Shown in pieces: positions 1 to 5,781 of a stretch of 12,846 bases of DNA. Positions within the stretch are counted from its first letter, which is position 1, and the number at the start of each line of letters is the position of its first letter. Below the pieces are notes generated by a model, which was not told the origin of the DNA, made no database searches, and saw only the letters and a list, made by a program, of their open reading frames with translations. The stretch is from an uncultured Oscillospiraceae bacterium. Lineage in GTDB: Bacteria > Bacillota > Clostridia > Oscillospirales > Oscillospiraceae. The translations under genes were made by a program, and so were the position numbers. Location: contig CAKUJL010000024.1 in NCBI GenBank assembly GCA_934661715.1, positions 1-12,846 on the forward strand, written 5' to 3'.

Positions 1-696
1 GCCCAGAACGTAGCGGTAGCCCGGCGTGGTCGTCGCGACTTCGACGGCCTCGCTGATCGCGCAGCCGAGAGAGCCGGTGGTGTTCGGATCTTTTTCAAGA
101 ATCTTTCTGCCGACGCTCGTGGTGTTCGACGGAGACGGCGTGACGCTGGCTCCATAGGTGCGCATGACCTCGCGGCGGAAGGGCTTCTGCTCATACGAGC
201 ACTTGACCATGTAGACCTTGCAGTCCAGCCCCAGATATGCGCAGGCCATCGAAAGCGCCGTGCCCCACTGGCCGGCGCCGGTCTCGGTGGTGACGCCCTT
301 TAGGCCCTGCTGCTTGGCGTAATACGCCTGGGCGATGGCGGAGTTCAGTTTGTGGCTGCCGGAGGTGTTGTTGCCTTCGAACTTATAGTAAATTTTCGCG
401 GGCGTGCCGAGCTTTTTCTCCAGACAATAGGCTCTGACCAGCGGCGACGGACGGTACATCTTGTAAAAGTCGCGGATCTCCTGCGGAATTTCGATAAACG
501 GCGTGTCGTTGTCAAGCTCCTGCCGGACAAGCTCGTCGCAGAACACGGGGCGAAGATCGTCAAACGTCATGGGCTTGCCGGTGCCGGGATTGAGCAGCGG
601 CGCGGGCTTGTTTTTCATGTCGGCGCGGAGATTGTACCATGCCGTGGGCATTTCGTTTTCGGAGAGATAGATTTTGTACGGGATTTGTTCAGACAT
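1..696 (-). CDS. trpB: Tryptophan synthase beta chain, TrpB2 type (5' part, cut by window edge)
   Basis: TrpB is the PLP enzyme that condenses indole with L-serine to give tryptophan in the cytoplasm. I translated 232 codons from ATG 696 to the window edge without a stop; about half of a TrpB2 (roughly 450 aa) is present. The PLP-lysine motif SGSHKLNSA is visible with Lys116, followed by TETGAGQWGTALS (137-149) and KPFRREVMRTYGA (171-183). The long N-terminus (MSEQIPYKIYLSENEMPTAW) and these motif versions fit the TrpB2 subgroup rather than the TrpB1 that pairs tightly with TrpA. The start is supported by AGGTGG upstream. The gene lies behind a tryptophan T-box, so it should be expressed when tRNA-Trp is uncharged. 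Whether trpA or other trp genes follow cannot be seen. Confidence in the family is high; the TrpB2 subtype rests on remembered motif differences. Confidence 0.93.
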   Translation of the reverse strand, partial: MSEQIPYKIYLSENEMPTAWYNLRADMKNKPAPLLNPGTGKPMTFDDLRPVFCDELVRQELDNDTPFIEIPQEIRDFYKMYRPSPLVRAYCLEKKLGTPAKIYYKFEGNNTSGSHKLNSAIAQAYYAKQQGLKGVTTETGAGQWGTALSMACAYLGLDCKVYMVKCSYEQKPFRREVMRTYGASVTPSPSNTTSVGRKILEKDPNTTGSLGCAISEAVEVATTTPGYRYVLG

Positions 697-742
697 GTGC
701 TTGTCCACCTTTCTTTGTATTTGCACAGAGTTTTGTGGGACT

Positions 743-791
743 GAAAAAACAAAAACTCCCGTCCCACAGTAACGAACTGCTGGGACAGGAG
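743..791 (-). terminator. Regulated intrinsic terminator of the T-box leader
   Basis: Read on the minus strand, CTCCTGTCCCAGCAG pairs with CTGTGGGACGGGAG across a 7-nt loop, with one bulge and one G-U pair. A U-rich run (TTTTTGTTTTTT) follows at 755-743. It ends about 47 nt before the trpB start and overlaps the antiterminator. Confidence 0.93.
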
Positions 792-1018
792 ATAAAATCT
801 TCCTGCGGTGCCACCCGGCTTGACGCGCTTGCGCCCACTTTGCGTATGCTGACACATACCGGCCTTTTCTAACGGAGCGCCAACTCCGGCTCACCTACTT
901 GGTTCGGCTCGCCCTCGGAAGCCCATTCGGCAATCGCCCTGCGCCGCGCTTCCACCGTCCGCGGCTCTCTTTGGCAAGGGGTGTGACTGCTTACTCACAC
1001 TTCTTCACTGGTTTTAAT
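744..1018 (-). promoter_or_regulatory. Tryptophan T-box riboswitch leader of trpB
   Basis: The leader RNA carries the conserved T-box element GGGTGGCACCGC (816 down to 805). Its UGGC bulge can pair with the GCCA end of uncharged tRNA; bacterial tRNA-Trp has a G discriminator, so UGGC fits. In the Stem I part, AGAGAG (969-964) is followed by the specifier context GAATGGG, with TGG (Trp) at 925-923. The antiterminator can be drawn: GGG 816-814 with CCC 784-782, and GCAGGA 806-801 with TCCTGT 790-785, leaving the TGGCACC bulge. The 3' strand of that helix is also the 5' strand of the terminator, so the two folds exclude each other. A local hairpin GTGTGA/TCACAC (1000-981) lies near the 5' end. 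The mechanism is transcription antitermination by uncharged tRNA-Trp. Confidence 0.95.
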
Positions 1019-1024
1019 AGCTAA

Positions 1025-1053
1025 AGTCTACCACTCAGGTAGCCATTTGTCAA
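1025..1053 (-). promoter_or_regulatory. Sigma-A promoter of the T-box/trpB transcript
   Basis: TTGACA (1053-1048), a 17-nt spacer and TAGACT (1030-1025). The predicted start is near 1018, just before the first T-box leader bases. Confidence 0.88.
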
Positions 1054-1197
1054 GTTAAATTTCTGTGCGCGGATTTTGCCGGAACTTGCGGGGAAAAGCA
1101 GCCGCCGCGTGCGCCGAAACGACCGCATTTTCATCCCTCCCGTGCGAAAATGGGACGAAACGCGCGGGCTTTTCCCGCCGGAAATGAGGCGGAGGCT

Positions 1198-1899
1198 ATG
1201 AAAATTTTCAGAAAAACGTTGTTGACCGTGCTGCTTGCGGCGCTTCTGACGGTCTCGTGCTTTGCAGAAGAGGTCTTCCACGCGGCGTACCTGCACGGCT
1301 TTCCCGACGGCACGCTGCGGCCAGAGGAACCTGTCACGCGGGCAGAGCTGGCCGAAATGCTATACCGGCTGATGGAGCCCGGTGCACGGGAAGAAGCGTC
1401 GAGTACCGAGTGCGGCTTTCTGGACCTCGGGCCGTCGCACTGGGCCTACGGCGCGGTGTCCGCGCTCTGCAACCTGCGCGTGATGCTGGGCTTTCCGGAT
1501 GGGCGCTTCCGGCCGCAGGACGGCGTGACGGGGCCGGAGCTTTCGATCATTTTAGAGCGCATCCGGGCAAGTGAAGCCGGCAGAAACGCGTGGCCTGCGC
1601 TGGCTTCCGGCTGGGAGGAAGAAGACGTGACGTTTGCGGCCGGAAACGGCTGGGTGATGGGGCTTTTTGACGGCGTATTCCAAAAAGACCGCGCCTTTAC
1701 AAGAGCAGAGCTTGCCGCGCTTCTCAATCGCCTTCTTGGCCGAAAGCCGCAGTCGCTCTGCGATCTTCCCGTCGGGATGCCGCTGTTTTCGGACAACCTC
1801 GACACGGCAAGCGCAAGCTTTCTTCCCTTGCAGGAGGCCGCCGTCGATCACACGGCAGAAGCTGCAAACGGTCACGAGCGCTGGACAGGGCTTGGATAA
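1198..1899 (+). CDS. Small secreted SLH-repeat protein
   Basis: A 233-aa exported protein that appears to consist only of S-layer homology repeats, the module that anchors proteins to pyruvylated secondary wall polymers of Gram-positive envelopes. Residues 1-23 form a signal peptide (MKIFRK, a hydrophobic stretch to about 20, cleavage probably after CFA); a Cys at 21 lacks a good lipobox. Repeat 1 covers about 28-60 (GFPDGTLRPEEPVTRAELAE), repeat 2 about 74-123 (HWAYGAVSAL, GFPDGRFRPQDGVTGPEL), and repeat 3 about 145-181 (GLFDGVFQKDRAFTRAELAA) is degenerate. A weaker motif, FSDNLDTASASFLPLQEAAVDHT, spans 197-219 and lacks the usual Trp. I prefer ATG 1198 to an in-frame ATG at 1150 because GAGGCGGAGG precedes it and the signal peptide begins there. 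No enzymatic domain is present. It may be a structural wall protein. Confidence 0.87.
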   Translation: MKIFRKTLLTVLLAALLTVSCFAEEVFHAAYLHGFPDGTLRPEEPVTRAELAEMLYRLMEPGAREEASSTECGFLDLGPSHWAYGAVSALCNLRVMLGFPDGRFRPQDGVTGPELSIILERIRASEAGRNAWPALASGWEEEDVTFAAGNGWVMGLFDGVFQKDRAFTRAELAALLNRLLGRKPQSLCDLPVGMPLFSDNLDTASASFLPLQEAAVDHTAEAANGHERWTGLG

Positions 1900-1903
1900 C
1901 GAA

Positions 1904-1948
1904 AAAGGACGATGCAAAAACTGCACCGTCCTTTACCGTCCTTTTTTT
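1904..1948. terminator. Shared convergent terminator with a duplicated 3' arm
   Basis: AAAGGACGATGCA (1904-1916) faces TGCACCGTCCTTT (1922-1934). The one odd pair is A-C in plus-strand RNA but a G-U wobble in minus-strand RNA, so the minus transcript has a full 13-bp stem followed by U residues. On the plus side the arm ACCGTCCTTT is repeated immediately (1925-1934 and 1935-1944), and the second copy runs into seven T, giving an alternative terminator. It lies between the SLH gene and the convergent SDR gene, whose stop is in the T run. Confidence 0.8.
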
Positions 1949-2738
1949 ATTTCGCGTAGATCAGACCCACGAGCCAGTTGAGCGTCTTTGCGGGCAGCAG
2001 CTTTTGCAGCACGCAGAAAAACTGGTAGGACAGGCCGATGGTGTTGATGGGCTTGACGCCCTTTTTCGTCGCCACGCGGCAGATGAACGCACCGGCAGCT
2101 TCCGGGGCCATGCCGCCCCGCTCGTCCTTTTCCATGCCGGCAACCGAGCGCGAAATGCGGCCATTATAGATATCGTCCCCGACCGCGATCTTCTGCCGCG
2201 CGTCGGTAAAGCCGGTGCGGATGTCTCCGGGCTGGACGCAGCACACCGTAACGCCAAAGGGCTTTATCTCGTTTGCCAGCGCCATCGTGTACGAGTTGAT
2301 CGCCGCCTTGCTGGCAGAATAAAACGCCTGGAACGGAATGGGGATCGCGCCCGCGACCGAGCTTAAATTCACGATCCGTCCGAAGCCCTGCTTTCGCAGG
2401 ACGGGCAGCGCGGCGTGGTTCATGTTGACCATGCCGAAAAAGTTCACGTCCAGCTGGCGCTTTGCCTGCTCGATGGGCGTAAACTCGATCGCACCCGAAA
2501 TGCCAAAGCCGGCGTTGTTGATCAGCACGTCGATTTTTCCGGCCTGCGAGACGATCTCGTCGATGGCCCGCTGGCACGCGTCGGGGTCTGTTACATCCGT
2601 CGGGATGTGGAACATGCCGGGAAGTCCTTCTGCGCGGCGGCTGAGCTCATAGACCGTGTAGCCGTTTTTCGCCATCGCTTCGGCGGTGCATTTTCCGATG
2701 CCGGATGTGCCGCCGGTGATCACACAGATCTTTGCCAT
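1947..2738 (-). CDS. Short-chain dehydrogenase/reductase, candidate 3-ketosphinganine-type reductase
   Basis: A 263-aa classical SDR, an NAD(P)H-dependent ketone/alcohol oxidoreductase with a Rossmann fold. Visible motifs are TGGTSGIG (8-15, cofactor binding), NNAG (74-77), catalytic Ser126/127 in NLSSVAG, and Tyr140-x3-Lys144 in YSASK. A PG motif (170-171) follows the sixth strand. The C-terminal tail (about 236-263) is hydrophobic, so membrane association is possible. Its ATG overlaps the stop of the upstream alpha-oxoamine synthase gene (TAATG), so the two are translationally coupled, with AGGAGG a little upstream. Alpha-oxoamine synthases release 2-amino-3-ketones, and an SDR is the usual next enzyme in sphingoid-base synthesis (3-ketodihydrosphingosine reductase). 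That substrate is inferred from the pairing, not shown by the SDR sequence, which could act on another keto lipid or metabolite. Confidence 0.88.
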   Translation of the reverse strand: MAKICVITGGTSGIGKCTAEAMAKNGYTVYELSRRAEGLPGMFHIPTDVTDPDACQRAIDEIVSQAGKIDVLINNAGFGISGAIEFTPIEQAKRQLDVNFFGMVNMNHAALPVLRKQGFGRIVNLSSVAGAIPIPFQAFYSASKAAINSYTMALANEIKPFGVTVCCVQPGDIRTGFTDARQKIAVGDDIYNGRISRSVAGMEKDERGGMAPEAAGAFICRVATKKGVKPINTIGLSYQFFCVLQKLLPAKTLNWLVGLIYAK

Positions 2739-3928
2739 TATAAGTCATGCCTCCTGAGAATGTCCTTCATGATGCCGACCGCCTCGTCGATGAGCTCCTG
2801 CGTATGCGTGGCCATCAGGCTCGTGCGAAGCAGGCACTCGTGCGGCGCGGCTGCGGGCGGAAGCGACGAGTTTACATACACGCCCGCGTCATAGAGCTCC
2901 TTTGCGATCGTGAGCGTCTCGATGGGCTCATACGTGTAGATGGGAACGATCGGGACGATCTCGCCGTTCGACGGGCGCATTTTGATGTCTTCCTCCGAGA
3001 GCCGCCGCCTTAAATACAGGGCGTTTTGCTGCAATTTCGTCACAAGCTCCGGATGCGATTCCAACTCCCGAAGCGCAGCCAGCGCTGCGGCGCAGTTTGC
3101 AGGCGGGATGGAGGCCGAGAAGATGAAGGGTCTTGAATTGTGCCGCACGTAGTCCGCAACGCGGCTGGAAGCCGCCATATAGCCGCCGAGGCTGGCAAGG
3201 GATTTGGAGAACGTGCCCATATACACGTCGACCTGATCCTCTAAACCATAGTAGCTTGCCGTGCCGCGGCCGCCTTCACCGATGACGCCGAGACCGTGCG
3301 CGTCGTCGACCATCACGCGGGCGCCGTACTGCTTCGCCAGGCGGCAAATCTCCGGCAGGTTCGCAATGTCGCCGCCCATGGAGAAAACGCCGTCGGTGAC
3401 AATGAGGCATCCTGCGCCCTCGGGGACCTTCTGGAGCTTCTTCTCCAGATCCTGCATGTCGCTGTGCCGGTAGCGCAGCATCGTGCCGTAGGAGAGCCTA
3501 CAGCCGTCATAGAGGCTTGCGTGGTTCTCGCGGTCCATGATCACGTAGTCGTGCAGGCCGGCGAGCGCACTGATGATGCCGAGGTTCGACTGAAAGCCGG
3601 TCGAGAACGTCACGACCTCGTCCTTGCGCAAAAACGCCGCCAGCTCCTTTTCCAGCTCCAGATGCAGCTTCAGCGTGCCGTTGAGAAACCGCGAACCCGA
3701 GCAGCCGGAGCCGAATTCCTCATAGGCGTTTACGCCCGCGCGGATGACGTTTTCGTTTGTCGTCAGGCCCAGATAGTTGTTAGACCCCAGCATGATGCGC
3801 CGCTTTCCCTCCATGATGACGGTGACGTCCTGCCGGGATTCCAGCGCGTGAAAATACGGATAGATGCCCTTTTCCTTCGCCTCGTCGGCGATGCCGGGCT
3901 TATAGCATTTTTCAAACAGATCGATCAC
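2738..3928 (-). CDS. PLP-dependent alpha-oxoamine synthase, serine palmitoyltransferase-like
   Basis: A 396-aa fold-type I PLP enzyme. The family decarboxylatively condenses an amino acid with an acyl thioester; members are BioF, Kbl, HemA, CqsA and serine palmitoyltransferase (Spt). Seen: His136 in the NHAS motif that stacks on PLP, Asp208 and His211 in VDDAHG, the Schiff-base Lys242 in GTFSKSLASLGGY, and Arg368 in LLRTSLMATHT. GSGCSGSRFLNGT (73-85), IYPYFHALE (22-30), FSTGFQSN (108-115) and VTDGVFSMGGDIANLPE (177-193) resemble Bacteroides Spt as I remember it; BioF and Kbl have different sequences at the GSG site. The length also fits soluble bacterial Spt. Translation starts at GTG 3928, which overlaps the marR stop by 4 nt and has GGAAGGAG upstream. 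No bio genes or threonine dehydrogenase are nearby. The substrate could be serine, cysteate, alanine or glycine; Spt-like is my best guess. Confidence 0.9.
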   Translation of the reverse strand: MIDLFEKCYKPGIADEAKEKGIYPYFHALESRQDVTVIMEGKRRIMLGSNNYLGLTTNENVIRAGVNAYEEFGSGCSGSRFLNGTLKLHLELEKELAAFLRKDEVVTFSTGFQSNLGIISALAGLHDYVIMDRENHASLYDGCRLSYGTMLRYRHSDMQDLEKKLQKVPEGAGCLIVTDGVFSMGGDIANLPEICRLAKQYGARVMVDDAHGLGVIGEGGRGTASYYGLEDQVDVYMGTFSKSLASLGGYMAASSRVADYVRHNSRPFIFSASIPPANCAAALAALRELESHPELVTKLQQNALYLRRRLSEEDIKMRPSNGEIVPIVPIYTYEPIETLTIAKELYDAGVYVNSSLPPAAAPHECLLRTSLMATHTQELIDEAVGIMKDILRRHDL

Positions 3929-4371
3929 AAGTCTGCTCCTTCCTTGTCCTGTTCCATGGCCTCCAGAAGCGCACCCAGCACGCGGCAGGCCGCGTCAATT
4001 TCCGATTCTGAAAACTGCGCACACACCTTTTCTGCCGCCGCGTGGATCTTCGGGCGATCCTCGTCAAAATACCGCGCAAACTTGCCGCCTGTTTTCAGGC
4101 GCACCTCACGCCGGTCGGGCTTGGAGACTGTTTTTTCCACATAGCCCTTTGAGACAAGGGCGTTTACCTTATACGTCGCGTTCGGCTGGGAAATGCCGAC
4201 ATAGTCCGCGAACTGGCTGAGCGTGGGATTGCCCAGCAGATTGATCAGATCGGCTGAGAACGCCTCGATGGCGGATAAGCTTCCCTCGCGTTCCTGCACA
4301 GCCCCAAACAGCTTCCGGTAGCCGTCGAGGCGGAGTCTGCGGTATAGCTTCAGAACACTTTCACAGAGCAT
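3925..4371 (-). CDS. MarR-family transcriptional regulator
   Basis: A 148-aa winged helix-turn-helix protein of the MarR family, which act as dimers, usually repress, and bind palindromes. The HTH lies at about 50-80 (TLSQFADYVGISQPNATYKV), followed by the wing with the family signature DRREVRL (86-92). Helices at about 1-48 and 105-142 would form the dimer interface. It is the first gene of the operon and overlaps the alpha-oxoamine synthase start by 4 nt (GTGA). The start has AAGGAGG 7 nt upstream. A perfect 20-bp palindrome in its own leader is the natural autoregulatory site, so the protein probably controls the enzymes behind it. The ligand is unknown; FabT shows that MarR proteins can sense acylated lipid precursors, but no such specificity can be read from this sequence. 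Confidence 0.92.
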   Translation of the reverse strand: MLCESVLKLYRRLRLDGYRKLFGAVQEREGSLSAIEAFSADLINLLGNPTLSQFADYVGISQPNATYKVNALVSKGYVEKTVSKPDRREVRLKTGGKFARYFDEDRPKIHAAAEKVCAQFSESEIDAACRVLGALLEAMEQDKEGADL

Positions 4372-4391
4372 GGCCGCGCCTCCTTCAATTC

Positions 4392-4411
4392 AAAATTTTA
4401 TATAAAATTTT
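4392..4411. promoter_or_regulatory. Perfect 20-bp palindrome, likely MarR operator
   Basis: AAAATTTTATATAAAATTTT equals its own reverse complement. It lies about +6 to +25 of the predicted start of the marR operon transcript and ends 20 bp before the marR ATG, a typical place for an autoregulatory road-block operator. The surrounding DNA is otherwise GC-rich. Binding is inferred. Confidence 0.65.
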
Positions 4412-4423
4412 TTATGTTTCCAG

Positions 4424-4452
4424 AGTATACACTGTTCTCTTCCAAATGTCAA
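4424..4452 (-). promoter_or_regulatory. Promoter of the marR / alpha-oxoamine synthase / SDR operon
   Basis: TTGACA (4452-4447), a 17-nt spacer and TATACT (4429-4424), close to the sigma-A consensus. The predicted start is near 4417, directly before the palindrome. Confidence 0.87.
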
Positions 4453-4475
4453 GCGGTTGGGCCGTTAAGTTTCTG

Positions 4476-4503
4476 TTGATTTTTTCCGGAAACGTGGTAT
4501 GCT
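4476..4503 (+). promoter_or_regulatory. Divergent promoter of the cysteine hydrolase gene
   Basis: TTGATT (4476-4481), a 16-nt spacer and TATGCT (4498-4503). It is back to back with the marR promoter; the two -35 boxes are 23 bp apart. Confidence 0.6.
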
Positions 4504-4533
4504 TTTGTCAAACGAAAAACAGGAGGCAGCGTC

Positions 4534-5046
4534 ATGGAAGTACTCGTCGTTGTGGATATGCAGAAGGATTTTATCTCCGGGGCTCTGGGCACAAAAGAAG
4601 CCGTCGCCATCGTCCCGCGCGTGGCCGAAAAGATCGCGCAGGCAAAAAAAGTGGGCAAGACCGTCGTCTTTACCCGTGATACGCATCATGAAAATTATTT
4701 ATCCACGCAGGAGGGAAAAAATCTTCCCGTCCCGCACTGTCTGAAGGATTCCGACGGCTGGCAGATCGATCCCGCGCTCAATACGACAGGCGCTCTGATC
4801 TTCGACAAGCCGTCGTTCGGCTCGGAGGCGCTGGTGCGGTATCTGAAGGAACTGCGCGGTCTGGAACGCGCCGAATTTGTCGGCCTGTGCACGGATATCT
4901 GCGTGATCACAAACGTGCTGTCAACAAAGTGCGCCCTGCCCGAGCTCCCCATCACCGTGGACTCGAGCTGCTGCGCCGGCGTCACCCCCGAAAGCCACGA
5001 AAATGCCCTCTCCGCCATGCGCATGTGCCAGATAGGGGTTGTCTGA
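4534..5046 (+). CDS. Isochorismatase/nicotinamidase-family cysteine hydrolase
   Basis: A 170-aa member of the cysteine hydrolase superfamily (PncA, isochorismatase, ureidoacrylate hydrolase). The Asp-Lys-Cys triad is present: Asp8 in VVDMQKDF, Lys92 in FDKPSFGS and Cys123 in GLCTDICV. The TRDTH motif (Asp49, His51) and His68 in LPVPHC give a metal site as in nicotinamidases, so nicotinamide to nicotinate conversion in NAD salvage is the most likely activity. The protein is shorter than E. coli PncA (about 213 aa), so another small amide or pterin-like substrate is possible. ATG 4534 follows AGGAGG by 7 nt. It is divergent from the marR operon and its promoter lies next to the marR operator, so co-control is possible but not shown. 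Downstream are a repeat element and the shared terminator at 5208-5255. Confidence 0.9.
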   Translation: MEVLVVVDMQKDFISGALGTKEAVAIVPRVAEKIAQAKKVGKTVVFTRDTHHENYLSTQEGKNLPVPHCLKDSDGWQIDPALNTTGALIFDKPSFGSEALVRYLKELRGLERAEFVGLCTDICVITNVLSTKCALPELPITVDSSCCAGVTPESHENALSAMRMCQIGVV

Positions 5047-5089
5047 GCCGTTACTACGTGCAAAAAAAAATGTAGAACGAGCAAAATTA

Positions 5090-5201
5090 GGAATAAGTAA
5101 TAGTGAAGAGTGAAAAAGTGTGGTGTGCCGCCTTGCGGCACGATTTGAATCGTCGGCTTCGCCGACACCTCACCTATTCACTCTTCACTTTTACCTATTC
5201 C
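5090..5201. repeat. 112-bp cruciform MITE-like repeat with three inner hairpins
   Basis: The terminal inverted repeats are 37 nt each (5090-5126 and 5165-5201). The outer 25 nt match at 23 positions (GGAATAAGTAATAGTGAAGA against its complement). The centre is packed with three adjacent hairpins: GTGCCGC-CTT-GCGGCAC (5125-5141), GATT-TG-AATC (5142-5151) and GTCGGC-TTC-GCCGAC (5152-5166). Together they fold as a clover-like cruciform in either strand. There is no ORF of note and no clear target-site duplication. It looks like a non-autonomous intergenic element inserted between the hydrolase gene and its terminator. Family membership and copy number cannot be judged from one copy. Confidence 0.8.
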
Positions 5202-5207
5202 CTTATA

Positions 5208-5255
5208 ACCATAAAAAAGAGCGGAAGGCGAATGCCTTCCGCTTTTTTTATGGTT
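5208..5255. terminator. Bidirectional intrinsic terminator
   Basis: GCGGAAGGC (5221-5229) pairs with GCCTTCCGC (5234-5242) over a GAAT loop. AACCATAAAAAAGA on the left and TTTTTTTATGGTT on the right provide T runs for both strands. It serves the hydrolase (plus) and zinc-ribbon (minus) genes. Confidence 0.93.
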
Positions 5256-5256
5256 A

Positions 5257-5535
5257 TTAGCCGTTTGCCTTCATGCGAGCGAAGCAGTCGCTGCAGTAGA
5301 CAGGACGGTCGGTCTTCGGCTCAAAGGGAACACGAGCTTCGCCGCCGCAGGCAGCGCAGGTCGCGGTGAAGTACTCTCTGGGGCCGCGGGTAGCGGTCTT
5401 GCGGGCGTCACGGCAGGCCTTGCAGCGCTGGGGCTCGTTCTGGAAGCCTCTTTCTGCGTAGAATTCCTGCTCACCGGCGGTGAAAACGAATTCCTTGCCA
5501 CATTCCTTACAGACCAAAGTTTTGTCTTCGTACAT
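5257..5535 (-). CDS. Double zinc-ribbon protein with four CxxC pairs
   Basis: A 92-aa soluble protein with eight cysteines in four CxxC knuckles: C9/C12, C38/C41, C60/C63 and C81/C84. The second half has exactly 17 residues between its CxxC pairs, matching the CxxC-x17-CxxC domain; the first half (LVCKECGKEFVFTAGEQEFY, then RCKAC) resembles the probable zinc-ribbon domain found in many small Firmicutes proteins. Each half should bind one structural Zn2+. The cellular role is unknown; nucleic-acid or ribosome binding would be a guess. ATG 5535 has GAGAGG (5551-5546) about 10 nt upstream. The gene is monocistronic and ends at a strong terminator. It is preceded by about 240 bp of non-coding transcript from a perfect promoter, which suggests heavy transcription or RNA-level control. 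Confidence 0.88.
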   Translation of the reverse strand: MYEDKTLVCKECGKEFVFTAGEQEFYAERGFQNEPQRCKACRDARKTATRGPREYFTATCAACGGEARVPFEPKTDRPVYCSDCFARMKANG

Positions 5536-5551
5536 TTTGATGTTACCTCTC

Positions 5552-5776
5552 TTTTTTAGCGAAAATGATTTCCCCCTGCGTCATTTGCAGCTTGCGCATT
5601 GCTGCAGGGACTTTATATGCGATCAGCTGTTCGCTGGATGCGCTGTGGTTTGCCGTGCGTTCTCAAGGGAGTCTGTACGCGAAGAGAGGGTACAAAGATA
5701 AACCGAAAGAAAACAGGCGAGGGTCACCGGATGGGGGTTTTTGCTGCGGGGAACGTCCGGCTTCGTCACCCCGTAC
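5552..5776 (-). ncRNA. Candidate structured RNA / long leader upstream of the zinc-ribbon gene (family not identified)
   Basis: No convincing ORF fills this stretch, yet a perfect promoter points into it. At the 5' end, minus-strand CGGGG (5773-5769) pairs with CCCCG (5751-5747), extended by GACG (5767-5764) with CGTT (5755-5752), closing the loop AAGCCGGA. The loop's CCGGA (5760-5756) is complementary to TCCGG (5731-5727), a possible pseudoknot. A GTAC/GTAC hairpin is centred near 5680. Near the 3' end CCCTGC (5609-5604) can pair with GCAGGG (5579-5574), with a competing inner stem GCAGC/GCTGC. No U-rich terminator follows, so it either reads into the zinc-ribbon gene or is processed. The size and pseudoknot loosely recall the raiA motif RNA of Clostridia, but I cannot confirm that from memory. 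The helices were drawn by hand. Confidence 0.5.
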
Positions 5777-5781
5777 TGCTT

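Noticed and set aside
1198..1264. Lipoprotein signal in the SLH protein
   Set aside because: The Cys at residue 21 is preceded by TVS, which does not fit a normal lipobox; a standard signal peptide is more likely.
2738..3928. Calling the alpha-oxoamine synthase kbl or bioF
   Set aside because: No threonine dehydrogenase or biotin genes nearby, and the GSGCSGSRFLNGT motif fits Spt-type enzymes better. A sequence search would settle it.
3296..4144. A 282-codon plus-strand open frame opposite the alpha-oxoamine synthase and marR
   Set aside because: It mirrors the codon pattern of two real genes in GC-rich DNA, has no RBS and no recognisable motif.
5090..5201. CRISPR array or ordinary terminator
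   Set aside because: No direct repeats with spacers, and no T run directly after the stem; the real terminator is at 5208-5255.
5552..5776. 6S RNA, tmRNA, RNase P or SRP RNA
   Set aside because: The ends do not pair into a 6S-like rod, there is no tRNA-like end or tag ORF, and the conserved RNase P and SRP core sequences are absent.
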